A stretch of DNA of 64,000 nt from Brevipalpus yothersi. Lineage: Eukaryota > Arthropoda > Arachnida > Trombidiformes > Tenuipalpidae. This document shows, piece after piece, positions 42,545 through 56,000 of this stretch (positions are counted from its first letter, which is position 1; every line of letters starts with the position of its first letter). The translations under genes were made by a program, and so were the position numbers. Below the pieces are notes generated by a model that saw nothing but the letters and a program-made list of their open reading frames with translations, ran no database searches and was not told where the DNA came from. Location of the stretch: NCBI GenBank assembly GCA_003956705.1, contig QZCP01000128.1, positions 66,779 to 130,778 on the forward strand, read 5' to 3'.

Positions 42545-43815
42545 TTTCTTTCTTTCTCTTGAATGTTCATTGTTTTACTTAAGCACTGCAACCTATGTCT
42601 CCCATAGTGATGTAGACAAACACACAATTCACCTGTGTATTCACTTTTATTCACATGAGTATATTTGAATTTGTTAGTATATTTTTGGGCATTCGACATC
42701 ATTCGAAATATTTTTAGTGATAATTTGTCAAAAATGAGTGGGTCAGGTGTATGTATATGTGTGAGTGAGGGAGAGAACAACAGAGAAATGAAGAGAAATT
42801 GAAAATGAAGTTCATTGAATTTTCTACATGTATGAGATGCTGACAATAGGGAAAAAGAGTTGAATACATATGTTATATAGCTGTGTGAGGGTGATGAGAG
42901 ATGCTGGAAAAGTTTCTGAATGATGATAATAATAAAAAGAAATGTTGCCATGTCACCAGAGAAGTTTGTAAGAGAACATAGTGCCGGTGGGAACAAAGTT
43001 CTTGCAATGTCAGTGAAAATTGATTATCTTGTTTGATCAGCACAATGAGCTACCAAAATTCATTTTGCTCAATAATTTTCATTCAAAATGCTCTCTCAAC
43101 CATTATCATGGTACAATTCTCTTTCAAATAGAGAAGAAGGAAAAGAGAAAGAGAAAAAGAAAGAAAGAGAGAGAGAGACATACAAATACGTGAAATTACT
43201 TCAGTCACAGTTACAATTCTTCTAGAGTGAAAATATATTGGATAAACGAAAAAAGCAATGATGTGATTCGCTATTTGAGTATCATCAGATAGTATCAGTC
43301 GAATAAGTTGAGAGTAAATGAACCTGGAATAATTCTCGAAGCGAACAGAAAAGAATCGGTGCAGTTGAATCGGAGCCTTTTTTCCATGCTGGCTTCCAAC
43401 CAGTTGAATAACAGTGGAACAAGAAGTTCTCTCATCCAAACATGTATTCTCTGATGTTTTTTTACCCACTCTTTTTATTTTCAACTCTTGCTCTTCTCAA
43501 TCAACCATATGACTGGTGAATGTATGACAAAAATAGCGACAGATGCTTGGATGAGTAATTCACTTGTTGGATACTTTTTTCTGTCAATTGATGATGAAAT
43601 TCTATCCTGATCATCATCACCTGATTTCAACAAGAACTTATATTGCATATAACTCTCCCTATTTTCACCAGATATCTCTCTCTTTCTCTCTTCTCAAGAA
43701 TTGATTGTTGTATTTAGTGCCTCAATTGATCACAACAATCCTGGGGAATTAGATTTTTCTTCTATATCCACTAGACTTTCATCACTTTTTTGTTTTCGCT
43801 GTTTTTGTATCTCAT

Positions 43816-43864
<49 letters not shown>

Positions 43865-45807
43865 ATTGCCAATATTAATCATTAAATTACTATTACAAAG
43901 TGAGGGTGAAGTTCATTCTCAACACCATATGAGGTCATTAAAAACAATTAAAGTATATTAATTCTGCCCTACTTTATCTATCATATAACTCAATGTCCAT
44001 TAAAATCTCATAAGAATAATTGTATTGATTAGAAATCATTCTAAGGAAATGAGAAAATCTGGAAAAAGAATTGCTATGAGACGTTTCCTTTCTCTCTCTC
44101 TTTCTTTCTTTCGTTCTCCGTTTTTCTTCACTCTTTCTCTCTTCATGTTTCATTTTGATGGAAACCTAAAAGTGAAGTAAAAAACTTCATGGAAAAGCAT
44201 TTGGACAGTTGAAAATGATCCCAATGCATGCGAAATGATTCGCTTGGTTAGATTGCCATAGACTTTTTTGACAGGCCACACACACATATATACCCGATAC
44301 ACTTTCTCCATCTCTTTTTCTCTCACTTAGAGAAATATATTCTCATCTCTAGCTGCTAGACGATAGATAGTGTGTGTGTTGGAAAGTGAAGAATGACAAA
44401 AACGAATAGGAAAGACAGGAAGATGGCAAAAAGAAAATCAAGAGAAGAAAAAGGCTTCTCCAAAAAAGAAGAAATGCTTCTCCAGTGAATTTATATATAT
44501 ATATGATATGGCCACAGAAGTAACACTTACCTGGCTCTCTCTTGTCTCATTCGCTCCATTTCTCGTTTTTTTGTTTCCGAAAATTGAGTTGCAATCACAA
44601 CCAGACACAGATTTATCATAAAAAACGAGCCAATCTGAGTGGAAAAAAATTGAGTAAAAGAAAGGTATAAGAGAGGTAGAAAGAGAGAGAGAGTGAGAGA
44701 GAGGTGAAGAGCAAAATATGGTTCTTATATCAAAAAGACACACTCTATGGAGATATTCCATAGTATAAAATGTGAAACAAGAAGAAAATACAGGATAAAA
44801 ATGAAAAAAGAGCAAAAGAAAGAAGAATATTATTTGGAACTCATTCCATTTTTTTCACATCTCTTCTGTTGTCTGGTTTGGTCAGCTCTATGCGGGATCA
44901 GTTCTACTACATTTTGACTGGAAGAAAATTGTGGATTCAGGAAACATGTACATATACACATATATATATATTCTTTCTCACTTTTTTATTTACTGATAGG
45001 TTTTCACATTGAAATTTTGGGTTTCCAAATATTTTTCCATTTTGATGCATGGGACAAGAAAGGGGGGAAACCCAGGCCAAATAGAAGAGGAAATCGGAAA
45101 AGAATTCTCACTCTACACTTACCACAATAAGCAAAACGAAATAGGTCCAATCCCAAAATGAATGGGCATCTTGTACGTAATACATTATCTCAGTCCAACC
45201 TTCCAAACTAATAACCAAAAAAATAGCTGTCCAAGCCATGCCAACATTATCAAAAGACATGGCTCCTTGGAACGGATTTTCATCACCATGAGCACATTTG
45301 GTGTAATAGCGATTCCAATTAACACACCAAGTTTCATTTGGCTGATTATCATTAAATGGTAAAGCCTCACCGGTACACTCTCGATCACCCATTTTGTAAG
45401 GAGGTAAATTATCACATTTATGCATACCATTATCTTTATCCATACTGCAAATATAGTCTTTCTCGGTGTCAGTCATCATTTGATAATGTGAAGCAATAGG
45501 ACTGAGATCAGATTGGATTGGGGTGGAGAGAAAATTGGAATGATTAATTAGTAATCGATGGTGAGTCAATGAACCATACATATACATATTCGATACGATG
45601 TGGATGCAAAACGTTGAGATTCACGTTGCGTCATTCTGACAATAATAACAATAATAACATTGAACAATCATCACAGAGAATATTCAATATCACTGAACAA
45701 CAGAGCATAACGTGACGAATAATGAGAAAGTTCATATTATTTATGGGTATATATTGATTGACGTTTAGAATGAGCGAAGCCCTCAGCAATGATTTATCTT
45801 GTATTTT

Positions 45808-45843
<36 letters not shown>

Positions 45844-48800
45844 GTGATTTTTATGGGTCCTCTTCATTCGATTGAGTGGTTGGAAAATTTATATATCAGA
45901 TGAAGAGGAATTTATTGTGGTATATGATTCATTAATGTGATTAGTTTACTGCTCTTTTGATACACTGATTCAGTGGTCCATGAAACCCTTCCGAAATTGA
46001 CCATGAAAAATACATAAATATATTTTCCTGAGGCTTCCTTTTTGCCAATCCCTAATTTTTTCATCATATTTTAGATAAGTAGTTTTATAATCAAAATCAG
46101 TTTGATTTTGTGCTTGCGGTTAATCATTGCTGAAGGCTACCCGGCGAGAAAATTTTGCAGAAAAAGAGCGTTTTTCACAATTATTTCTGTAAATGCACGT
46201 TATGGGGGTGAAGTTGAGCAGATTTTTTGCAGAAACTACCAGATATGCTAGGATTTTTGAAGAAAAATAAGGTATCTCAGTTTCAAGATAAAAAGCTGAA
46301 GATTTCAGCAAATTTGAGTTACTCTTTCTCCAGCATCAGAAAAAAACTTATTGAATTTTACTGTGATCTGAAAATTGCCAGCAAACTACTGCAAATTTAA
46401 TTTGTAATACAGAAAAATTTAATATCATGAATGAGAGGTATCAATGCACCAAGTAGTAAGATGAAGCAAATTAGACAATTACTTGGATTAAGGAAAAATT
46501 TGACAAGGATACCTTTCACCAAGAATAACTAGTGAACTCACTAATCATTCAAGCTCATTTGTTCCGAGTGAACAATTCAAATGCTATAACATTGTTAGTA
46601 GTTGTGAAAATAGCCACTGGTTCTAAAAGTTGAAAGATTGGTATCATTTCTAGCCTATCCTCAAGGTGGACGTAGAAAGCATAGTCAAGTTTTTCATTAT
46701 GACCAAGGGAGGTGAAATTTACTCGACTCATTTTCCGATACCTACGACAAATAACGTACTTCTCGAAATCTTTTTGGACGAAGCATTCTATGCAGATGAT
46801 ATACGAGCCTAACTGGGCATTGGTATCATTTCTCTTGGTCTTTCTCCTCAAGAGATGAGACAAGAAGCTGTAACCTGATTGCTTGCACTCTAAAAAAAAC
46901 ATTGCAGTCTGGGATAAATTAAAGAGCTCACGCAGATGGGCTAGGTTCAGATGTTGATTGGTATCCGTCATCTTATGAAGAGAAACCTCTTTTGCTTGGG
47001 AAACCAAGAACTTAGAAACTTTGAGTTGATGAGCAATCTGCTGTACCACGTTTGTTGGAGATCTCACAAATTTTTTCATTCGTCCGAGGAAACTTTCATA
47101 GCCGTAAGCGTTGTAGAATCAGAGAGGTCCAATATTCTTTGCATCTTCATAGAGATGAATCAAACAATGAGTGTTATACCTCTTGAAAGACTCTGGATAT
47201 CCCAAGGTATCTATCAAGGAGAGGAATTTATCGATACCTCGACGAGCTGATGATAGTTGTTCATCACAACTAGCAACGAGTAATTTGTGGAGACTTGAAG
47301 AGAGGATACCAATATGCAGAAGGAACTCAGGCCTCAATTTTTCTCTCAGGATGATAGGGAAAAAATAGAAAAGGAAGCTTTCAAATTCACTACTCTTCCA
47401 GTTCGCGATCTCTCTGAAACTCCGGTATCTCTTAAAATACTTTGGTGGATTGAGTTCTTTGAATTTTATTTCGAAGTAAGCCAGATCTGGGCGGGCATCA
47501 TTGATGAACATCCTTTTACCCCATTGACTGTCGAGGATATGATTGCAAAGAAGATTTCTCACGACACCCAAGATACCACAATGAACATAGTCAACCATAA
47601 CATACTTGATATAATCAAAATTGGGTATCTGCGATAATATACTTTCACCGAAAACACCATAAATGTGTCTGGCTCCTACTGGTATCTGTCCACGATATCG
47701 CTCAGTTGATGAATGATCTCTCATCCTTAGGCCATCTGAAGACAATATAGGATAGATCATGGTGGAATTCACCTGCACGCCTTCGATATAGCATCTATGG
47801 CAGCCAAAAGCTCCATTGAATTGTAGCATACCCAAAAGCCATGCACGTCCAACTGCATCCGCTATCAAGCATTTAATTTTGCATAATGTTCTTGGACTCC
47901 ACTTTGTAGCAAAAGGTATCCCAGAATATTTCTTGTATTCATCCAAAAATTTGCTCATGAACAACTTGAGATTAGGCTTACCACTTCCAAAATAGATCAT
48001 TGAGACAATTGGTATCTTATCTCTCTCCTCTCCGAAAATTCTATCGATAAATATGATGAGGGCATACAACGACATCTTACTCGATTCGAAAATTGGAATC
48101 GAATCCACAGCTAGAATAAGATTTAGCTGAAGAAGCTGTTGGGTATCCATTGAAGTTGCTACTGCCGATGGATACAGATCACTCAATCGTTGAATTTGCT
48201 TGATTATAGAGGAGGCAATGTAGAATGGGTATCCTCTTATCTCGTCGAAGCCAGCAAAAACTCTCGAACAGTTAGAGCATACCATTGCATCCGGCAGCTT
48301 GCCATTGACTGACTGAAATTCGATGGGCTTTCCACATCCACACTCAATGATGTAATTCAGATCATGAACATCTTTCGAGACCTGTCTCAGCATTGTTTTC
48401 ATACTTCTCGGAAGGCGTTGGTATCCAAGTTCATGATTTATGATCTTCATTAGTTTCTCAGAAGCACTGTCTGGTATTGAATGTTCAACAACGATATCCA
48501 CAAATTCGCGAACCAGGTCAAACTCTTCATCATTCTGGGTATCAAGCTCGAATGTTGATGATTGCTCGGGACATGGTTGATTTCCATAGGGGTTATCACA
48601 GTGATGCTGATTTTGGGTTTCCTCAGGTATAGTGAAATCTGATACTGGTTCAGATATGTTGTCAGTTTCCAGAGGACGATACGATGGCACTTCAATTTCG
48701 TGATACCTTGGGATCTCACCATGATAGTTTCGGAGAGAACTTCTCAGTCGATAATTTGTCATTCGAGACATCTCAATAACGGATTTGAAACAAAAACATT

Positions 48801-51251
48801 TTTATCAATCTTTCTTATTGATCATGCTTCTTGAATCGGAACCTCATATCAGTATCAAATGATACCAGCTGGTACCACTATCTTCTAAATTCATAACTAC
48901 AATCTGAGAAACAGAGAATTTTCATGTTTTCACTGATTGGTCTTATCGAATTTTGTTGAAACAAGTTTACAATCATGCACGTTGGTAGTCTCATGAGTTT
49001 GGTTAGCGGCAATTTGTGCCATGTTTTTTTGGTCTGTGAACATTGTTTCCATTTTGAATCTGATGTGTCCAAACCCTGCCTGAGAATGTGCTCAAAGTTC
49101 TTATTGTTCCAGTCCAGAGATACCTCTGATTTATATGTGATTGGAATAGACTCTGTGTATGATACCTCTGGTTTGATTGCTAAATGTACACGAGATGATC
49201 AGCTTAGCTTATTCAATCCAGCAAGAGTGAACTTAATGGGATGCACATGTGATGGTAATCTTCTCAAATTAGGTAAGCTATCATCCCATCAATAGGTATC
49301 ATACTGATTTTGACTTCTCAGGTAGTCGTATGGAACTTGAAACTGAGCGTTTAAGGCTGATACAGGAGAATGATCATGCAATCCAGTCTCAAAGAATCAA
49401 TATGCCACAGCAATACACGGATCAAGGTATCTTCTACAAGAATGTATGAAATTTTTAATTTCTGAAAATAGTGTTGACTTTCCACTCATAGACACCAGCC
49501 ATCAGGTATCAGGAGTAAATTCGTTAACTTGTCAGCAATCATTCTCTCAAGGTATGAATTCATGGAATTTCTGAGAAAGAGGTATTATTTGAAGCTAAAA
49601 AATATTTTCAAACAGACCCCAATATTCACTTAAACAATCATCACAATGATGAAATCAACAATGGAGATACCAATCAAGCCCAAAATCCATCAATGAATGA
49701 CATTTGCAATGAGATACCTGAACCTCTGTTAATTGATCTCGATCAACAAGAAGACGTATGCCATGCTGCGGGTAATCTTACCCCAACCAACAGTCAAGAT
49801 TCTCTAAGCTCATCAAGAGATGAAGAAATCCTGAAAAAAGCTGAGAACAAGGTCAAGCTCTGTGAAACCCTCCATGCCGATGTTAGAAAAAATCTAATTG
49901 ATATTTGGTATCATATACTCTCACACGGAGGAAGCTGTGCTAAGAACCAGCTCGAGAAAATCTTCGAAAATGTTTGTACGGATCGAATAGTTTTTTCTCT
50001 TTTCTGATACCAAAAACTTTCCTTTGCAGGATTATATTCTGATTGATAATTCTCACAAAGTAACAAAACAAGTTGTTGCAAAAGGTCTCACTGAAAAGTC
50101 AACAGTTGAAATGTATGCAAGATACCTCATAAAGAACGGATGGGATAGAGAGGAGTATCTGAATCGCAGTATCAGAGGTGGTGGAAAAGACAACAAGCTC
50201 CCAGTCGAGCAGAAGAAGCTGGAAGCGTTCATCAATTATGCCATCACCTCCTGGAATGATCATCACCAGACTCGAGGTATCTCTGAAAGAGTGATCGAGC
50301 AGAAATATATTCATAGGAAGAGGAAAGATATAAGGCGTTCTGTCGGGCAATTTTTCTTAGACGAAGGTAAAAAACTTGGAAGAGTTAGCATTGAGCGAAT
50401 TAATTCTTGATGTTTGGGTATCGCTTTTTTCATGCCCTATCATTGTACAATTCTTCTCTGGAATGATACCTTAATTGAAAATAAATTATTCCTACCCACA
50501 GAAAAGTTTTTGGGTATCATTGAATGAAGCGCATTTAGGACGGAAAAAGTCGGTATCTGAAGTGTCCGACGTTTCAGGAATTTTCTTAATTTCTGTCAGG
50601 AAAATTGAAAAAAAATTATGGCGAAAAATGTTAGGTTTTTGTATCTAGATTCGATATGTTTTTATACATGTCTTAATCCTGAAAAACTACTCTGATCTGC
50701 AAGTTTCCAGAGAAAATTTCTTGCCGGGTATTGATATCACATTATCATATTATCATTCATACAGATTTCAGTGGGTAAACTTGGTGTAGCATACCGTGAA
50801 TGTATCAGAATGAAGATGCTCAGTTAAGATGCCTTGAATTTCTTATCTGTGTGTTACTGTTGAACAGTCTGAGTTAAGTTTATCCGTTGCATTCTTGTTT
50901 GGAAGAAGAAGGAGAGGTTTATTCTTACTCTTCTTCAATGATTCACAGCATGCTAAGACATTAATTTTAATTTCAAGCAATCACTGTACGCTCACATTCC
51001 GATGACATGGATCCTTCATTAATGGAATAGAGAGTGATGAAAGTGAGTGGAGGAGAGAGAAAGAAAGAGAGAGAGAGCGAGAGAGAGAGAGAGAGAGCGA
51101 AGGAAGAGAGGAGAGGAAAAGATGGGTGAAGAATGATATCTTCATGAGCTCAGAATGTCTCACGATTAACCTGATAGTGGATATTGTCTTCAAAACAATC
51201 AACAGATAAGTGACATACAATTGACTGTCAGAGGATCAATACTGAACTTTC

Positions 51252-51308
<57 letters not shown>

Positions 51309-52536
51309 ACTTAATTTTTCAGCTCTTCACATTCATTGGGATGAGGGAATCAATGGTCGAGAGACTTTTCTTCTCGTACTACTGAGACTCTTGATCTCTG
51401 TGAGTCGAGATCATTCCAAATCTACTGAGAACAATTCAAATAGAAGTTTTCTGATGCTAATCACATCATGAATCTTACCAATTGCTTCAAGAAAATATAT
51501 ATTAAGCTGGAGGAATGGGAAAAACACTTTTCCATGGAAAGGAAAAAAACTCTTGAAAATATCAGAAATGGTCTTGGAACTTGGAGAGGAATAGAAAGGA
51601 AAAGAGAGAGAGGAACTTGAAATTGCTCCAGCACAAGAAAAAAGCTCCTCATGGGACTCCAATTCAAAAGTCTAGCGAATAAGTGATGTCTAGAGTTCTT
51701 TTGGCTTCCCGAATTATCGGATTCCAGAGGAGAGGAAGATTATCAAAAGTATTGAAAAGAGAACGAAAGTCTATGACTCAAGATGTATGAGAAGCAAGCT
51801 TTAGTATTTCACAAAATTAACTACCAAAGTCTAAAAGTCTACTTCTTACGACTGTTATGCACACACAGCATTCTCTCTCACAAGAGGAATGGTTCTCTGT
51901 GTATTTAGCATATATATGGTATACCCTTATTTTCAACCGAATCTATGGACATATTTAAAGCTTCTTTTGTGAATGCGTGTGTACATGGACAAATTTATCC
52001 GATTTAAATCAAGCACAAACTCTTTTAAAGCGTTAGACATAACTGTGTGTCCATGAGTTTTGCATCCTCCTCTTTGTTTTGAAATTTTCTTTTCCTTTTC
52101 TATCTCTGTGTATGTGTGTTTGTGTTTGGATATGCGCCTCGGAATTGAAGTTAACATTGCATAGTCAGATTTGAAATGAAATCATAAGTATTTTTCACGT
52201 TATTCCATCGAGTGCATTTAACCTCACGTTGGCAGAGAAACCTCTTCCTCTCTCTCTCTTTTTCTCTCTCTCTTCACCTTCCCATAGAAAAGTATCCAAT
52301 CGATAAGGTGAGAAAGTCTATCCAATGAACTATCACTTCAAGATAACTCTGGCATCTTAGCGTGTTTATCACTTTCTTCACTCGCTCACTTTTCTTATTC
52401 GCTTTTCATCCAACTAATCACATGTACTTGATTGAGAACCACTGAGTTGCATTAACTTGTAAGCAGTTAGCCACTGGAAATACACAGCATGCTTACTCGC
52501 ATTTGGGAATACTCTCTAGATGTGATCACCTTATGA

Positions 52537-52603
<67 letters not shown>

Positions 52604-52950
52604 TCATACACCACTGACTACCTATCTCTTCACAAGCTGGGTTTGACCGTTTTCCTCATCAATTGTAAATAGTCTGATTATCCCAACAAAATGAACATTA
52701 TTCGATTGACTGAAGAGTGAGTGCTAGTGTATGTGTGTGTATGTAATCACTGTTAGTAGTGGTAGCCATGATTGTTGGAAAATCTGTCAATCGTTGGCAT
52801 ATTCACTTTTAGCTTAATAGGCTGAGATTTTATCCCATAAGATTATTTGCATGATTTCCACCAATACACATAGAAAATGATTGATTCCTTGATTTTTTTT
52901 TTACTGCTTTCTCAAAATCGATCAAAATAAACTATGTTCCTTGTGAGAAG

Positions 52951-53019
<69 letters not shown>

Positions 53020-56000
53020 TTCTTCATCGTTTTTTCGAAACGTTATGGGCTTGACAGAATGCTTCACCAACTTTGTTCTTTTTTTCCTTCGCATTTTTTT
53101 TCGTCTCCTCCTCGTTCATCCTAATCTACTTAAATTGACTCGTCAGGAAAGGAATGAAAAAACTTCTACATGGTTAGATAAGAATTTCTGATTTCACAAC
53201 TCTTACCCAACTTATGCTACTGTCTTAGTTACTGGAACAAGATTTCCCAGCCTTCAACTTTCAACAACAGATTAGGAGTAATTATCATTCTCAGTGGTTC
53301 CAAGTCTAACTAGAATTGCGCAAGGATGTTATTTTGATCATGATTATTCGAGATCGAGAAGCTCTGTTTTAAGTCGACTGAAAGGGTTGATGTAAAAAAT
53401 TCTAGAGCATCCATAGAAATATCATAGAGATGGCAATAATAATAATACTTGAGGTAATCTTGTGAGGTGCAAATTTTTCTTCACATTCAAGATATAGTCA
53501 AGCTTCACTTCTGTTTATCTGTTGAATTAATTTTCCAAGAAGAGCCTCGATGACGATGAACTTTTCATAGGAGCTCAGTTAAAAAAGTGAAAAAAAAGTC
53601 AGACTGCTTAAAAAAGTACTCAGAAATAGACTAGGTTATAATGTACACGGTGGGCTTAGAGTTTCTACACACTGATAAGAAATAACGGGAATAGATTGGA
53701 TAAATTTTTATCAGTGTGTATAAACTTTAAGGCCAACCTGTGTTTATGGAGCATACTTTATCTCAAAGTTCAGGTTAATCATATCTTATTTTCTCACTCT
53801 CTATAAGTTCCAAGCAAATATCAATCAGATGAATCATAGTGATAAGAATAGATCATACAGAACAATATAATGACAATGATCTGAATATTTTTTCTCTCTT
53901 TCAACAAGATAGAAAGACAAGAATTTTATCCCAAGACAACAGATTTACTGCAAAGTCCAATCAACATCCGGAACAAACTGATGATGCTACAACATTTTTA
54001 CAGACAATAGATAACATCAAACAGATAAGTTACGATATTACGATTCACGATATCAATTGATATATGTGTCTGTGTCGGCATTTGTTAGGCTTACTCTCCG
54101 TTTTTGATGTGCTCAATGAAATATTCGGAAAAGTTTGCACTCCTTCATTTTTCCATATGCGAAGAGAGGAAAAAGAAAACATAAGGTGAGAGATGTGTTT
54201 GTGAATATTTTGATTATTTTTCGAATATTTCAAATGAAAAATATGAATCTTTTAGATGATTTGCTAGACTGAGAATTGTATTTTTTGAGATTCTTGATTG
54301 AAACTGTTCAAAAAAGTAGACTTATCAATTTCATGATCGATCATCATTTTATGAACTTTGTCAACTACTATCTCATTCAAAGCAAAGAAGGTGAAATTTT
54401 TCCTAGATTACTAATGAGTATTTAGTGATTTGTTCATTTGGGAGGGATCAGTTTAGTCTCATTTCTAATAAGTTCATTTTTAGCAAATTTTTTGATCAAA
54501 TTTTTAAACATCTTGAAATTTCCATCAATTTAGCTCATTTTCCAGCTAATTTTTTCCAGTTATTTTCGTTCATAGAGTATTGCATTATAAATGTATAATG
54601 TTGATCAAGAGTATGAATATTTTTCCAAATTATTCAGATATTATCCGTATTGTGGTTGAGTTAAAGCAAACTGAAGAGACTACTTTCACTGATGCGAGTT
54701 GATGAATGGATAATTATCTAGTGGAGCAACTATCCTTCGTTGGAATGTATTCTTTCTTCTAGATGATGGTGATGTGAACGATTGGGCTAGTGTATTAGTA
54801 GTAGATGAATAATAATAAAAGCATAAACCTTTCCCTTATTCTTCGTCTAGTAGCTGGATATTTTTCATGCGAAAAATATTTCTATCTCATTAGTGGAGTC
54901 TCTTCCAAAATGAGAAGGAAGCTATTCTGTTGGGTTTCTATGTAAGTGTGTTGATTGATTTCGAGTGAATTACTTTGATTCCTTCAAGATAATTAGATTG
55001 AAAATAATTTGAAGGGAAGGAAAAGAATCGTTTGCATGATACAAAAGTGTGTATAATGATGATCACTTACTCTGGCAGTGATACATTCGCTGGTAATTCT
55101 ATAAAGCATCGTTGTCGTAGAATACCAGCCCACAATTGAACGCCAATTATTCCGAATATGAAGAATACAAAAAAGCACAATAACAATACATTCCCAAGCA
55201 TGGGTAAAGTGTCCAAAAGTAGCATCACAAGAATCCGCATACCTGGAAGGAAAGAGAAAAAAGATAGAGAAAAAGAAGAAGAAATAAGGGAAAGGAAGGT
55301 CTACAAGATGGAAGATCACGAATAGCATCAATATTGAATAAATATACGATTTTCATCTATTCCCTGAGCTCAGATTGTTTCATGAAGATAATAATCAGAG
55401 AGAACAAAGAGATACATCTTTTTTTTGTATAAAAGATTATGAAAGTTGTGTTGCGTCTGGAAGAAATAAAGATTAACCATAGGCAAAGCATTTGGTGGAG
55501 CTTGTCAGTGATACTGTTACTTTGAAAAATTCTTTTATTTATTCTCTTACAAAACTTCCAGAGAAGATGATTTCTCAACTATTGAGGACGTGCCCCGAAT
55601 TGTGGGTAATGACAGGGAACTCAAAGAGAGAGTAACTCTTGGAAATATCAAAGTCTTCTATTTTGATAAAAATCGGTGACCATATCGAAATCAAAGCTGA
55701 CGTGATAGTATGAGACACACACACATACATACATATATACATACATGTACACTCTTTGTATGAACTATATGACAATAGTACATTCACGATATTATTTGAT
55801 ACTTTCATGACAGACAGAGGTATTATCAGAAAGAGAGAATGAGAAAGATAGAGAGAAGAGGAATATCAGCTATCATGAACATAAAATCGATTGAAAATAA
55901 TTCGGATAACCAACACCCTCCGCAATTGAATGGGCAACTTCCCTCTCATACTATTTATCATCATTTTTGGGACACTGAACTTATTTGTTGATCCACCAAA

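Larger units (their letters stand above)
42203..44530 (-). other. Ca-alpha1T: Cav3 intron with two TC microsatellites
   Basis: 2.3 kb. Contains (TC)n at about 42495-42545 and 43817-43863. No supported exon. Confidence 0.6.
46271..50557. repeat. Dispersed GGTATC/GATACC hexamer array, 37 copies
   Basis: Exact copies counted by eye. GGTATC (plus) starts at 46271, 46437, 46640, 46822, 46960, 47206, 47424, 47624, 47681, 47915, 48011, 48142, 48228, 48420, 48538, 49295, 49426, 49505, 49917, 50276, 50417, 50513 and 50552. GATACC starts at 46508, 46737, 47233, 47305, 47572, 48702, 48861, 49119, 49161, 49666, 49713, 50006, 50121 and 50465. Mean spacing is about 120 bp and no gap exceeds about 260 bp. 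Copies lie in both genes' coding sequence, in introns, between the genes and in the noncoding ends, and stop before each terminus. Bases next to the hexamer vary. Confidence 0.92.
46138..50730. mobile_element. CMC-group (EnSpm/Mirage-like) DNA transposon, 4.6 kb, nested in Cav3 intron
   Basis: The left end (46138) reads TACCCGGCGAGAAAATTT and the right end, from 50730 on the minus strand, reads TACCCGGCAAGAAATTTT; 16 of the first 18 positions match. If the terminal TA is the target duplication, the repeats start CCCGGC and the duplication is 2 bp, as known for the Mirage branch of CMC elements. No longer duplication is visible. Inside are a tnp2-like transposase (minus strand) and a divergent spliced gene (plus strand). 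Both ends also share TGATCTG-AA-TT-CCAG (46364-46381 and 50693-50710, same direction). The whole element is filled with GGTATC motifs, and the boundaries were drawn independently of them. It lies within a 9.6-kb intron, so splicing should remove it from the channel mRNA. Confidence 0.85.
50731..55070 (-). other. Ca-alpha1T: 5' part of the large Cav3 intron, right of the transposon
   Basis: Intronic sequence with several TC/GA microsatellites and a small fold-back element at 53,646-53,742. No exon with channel homology found. Confidence 0.6.

Noticed and set aside
45123..45501. Starting exon 3 further upstream, where the frame stays open to about 45,587
   Set aside because: TACTAAT plus a pyrimidine tract and GATCTCAG give a clear acceptor at 45502, and the phase then fits exon 2 exactly.
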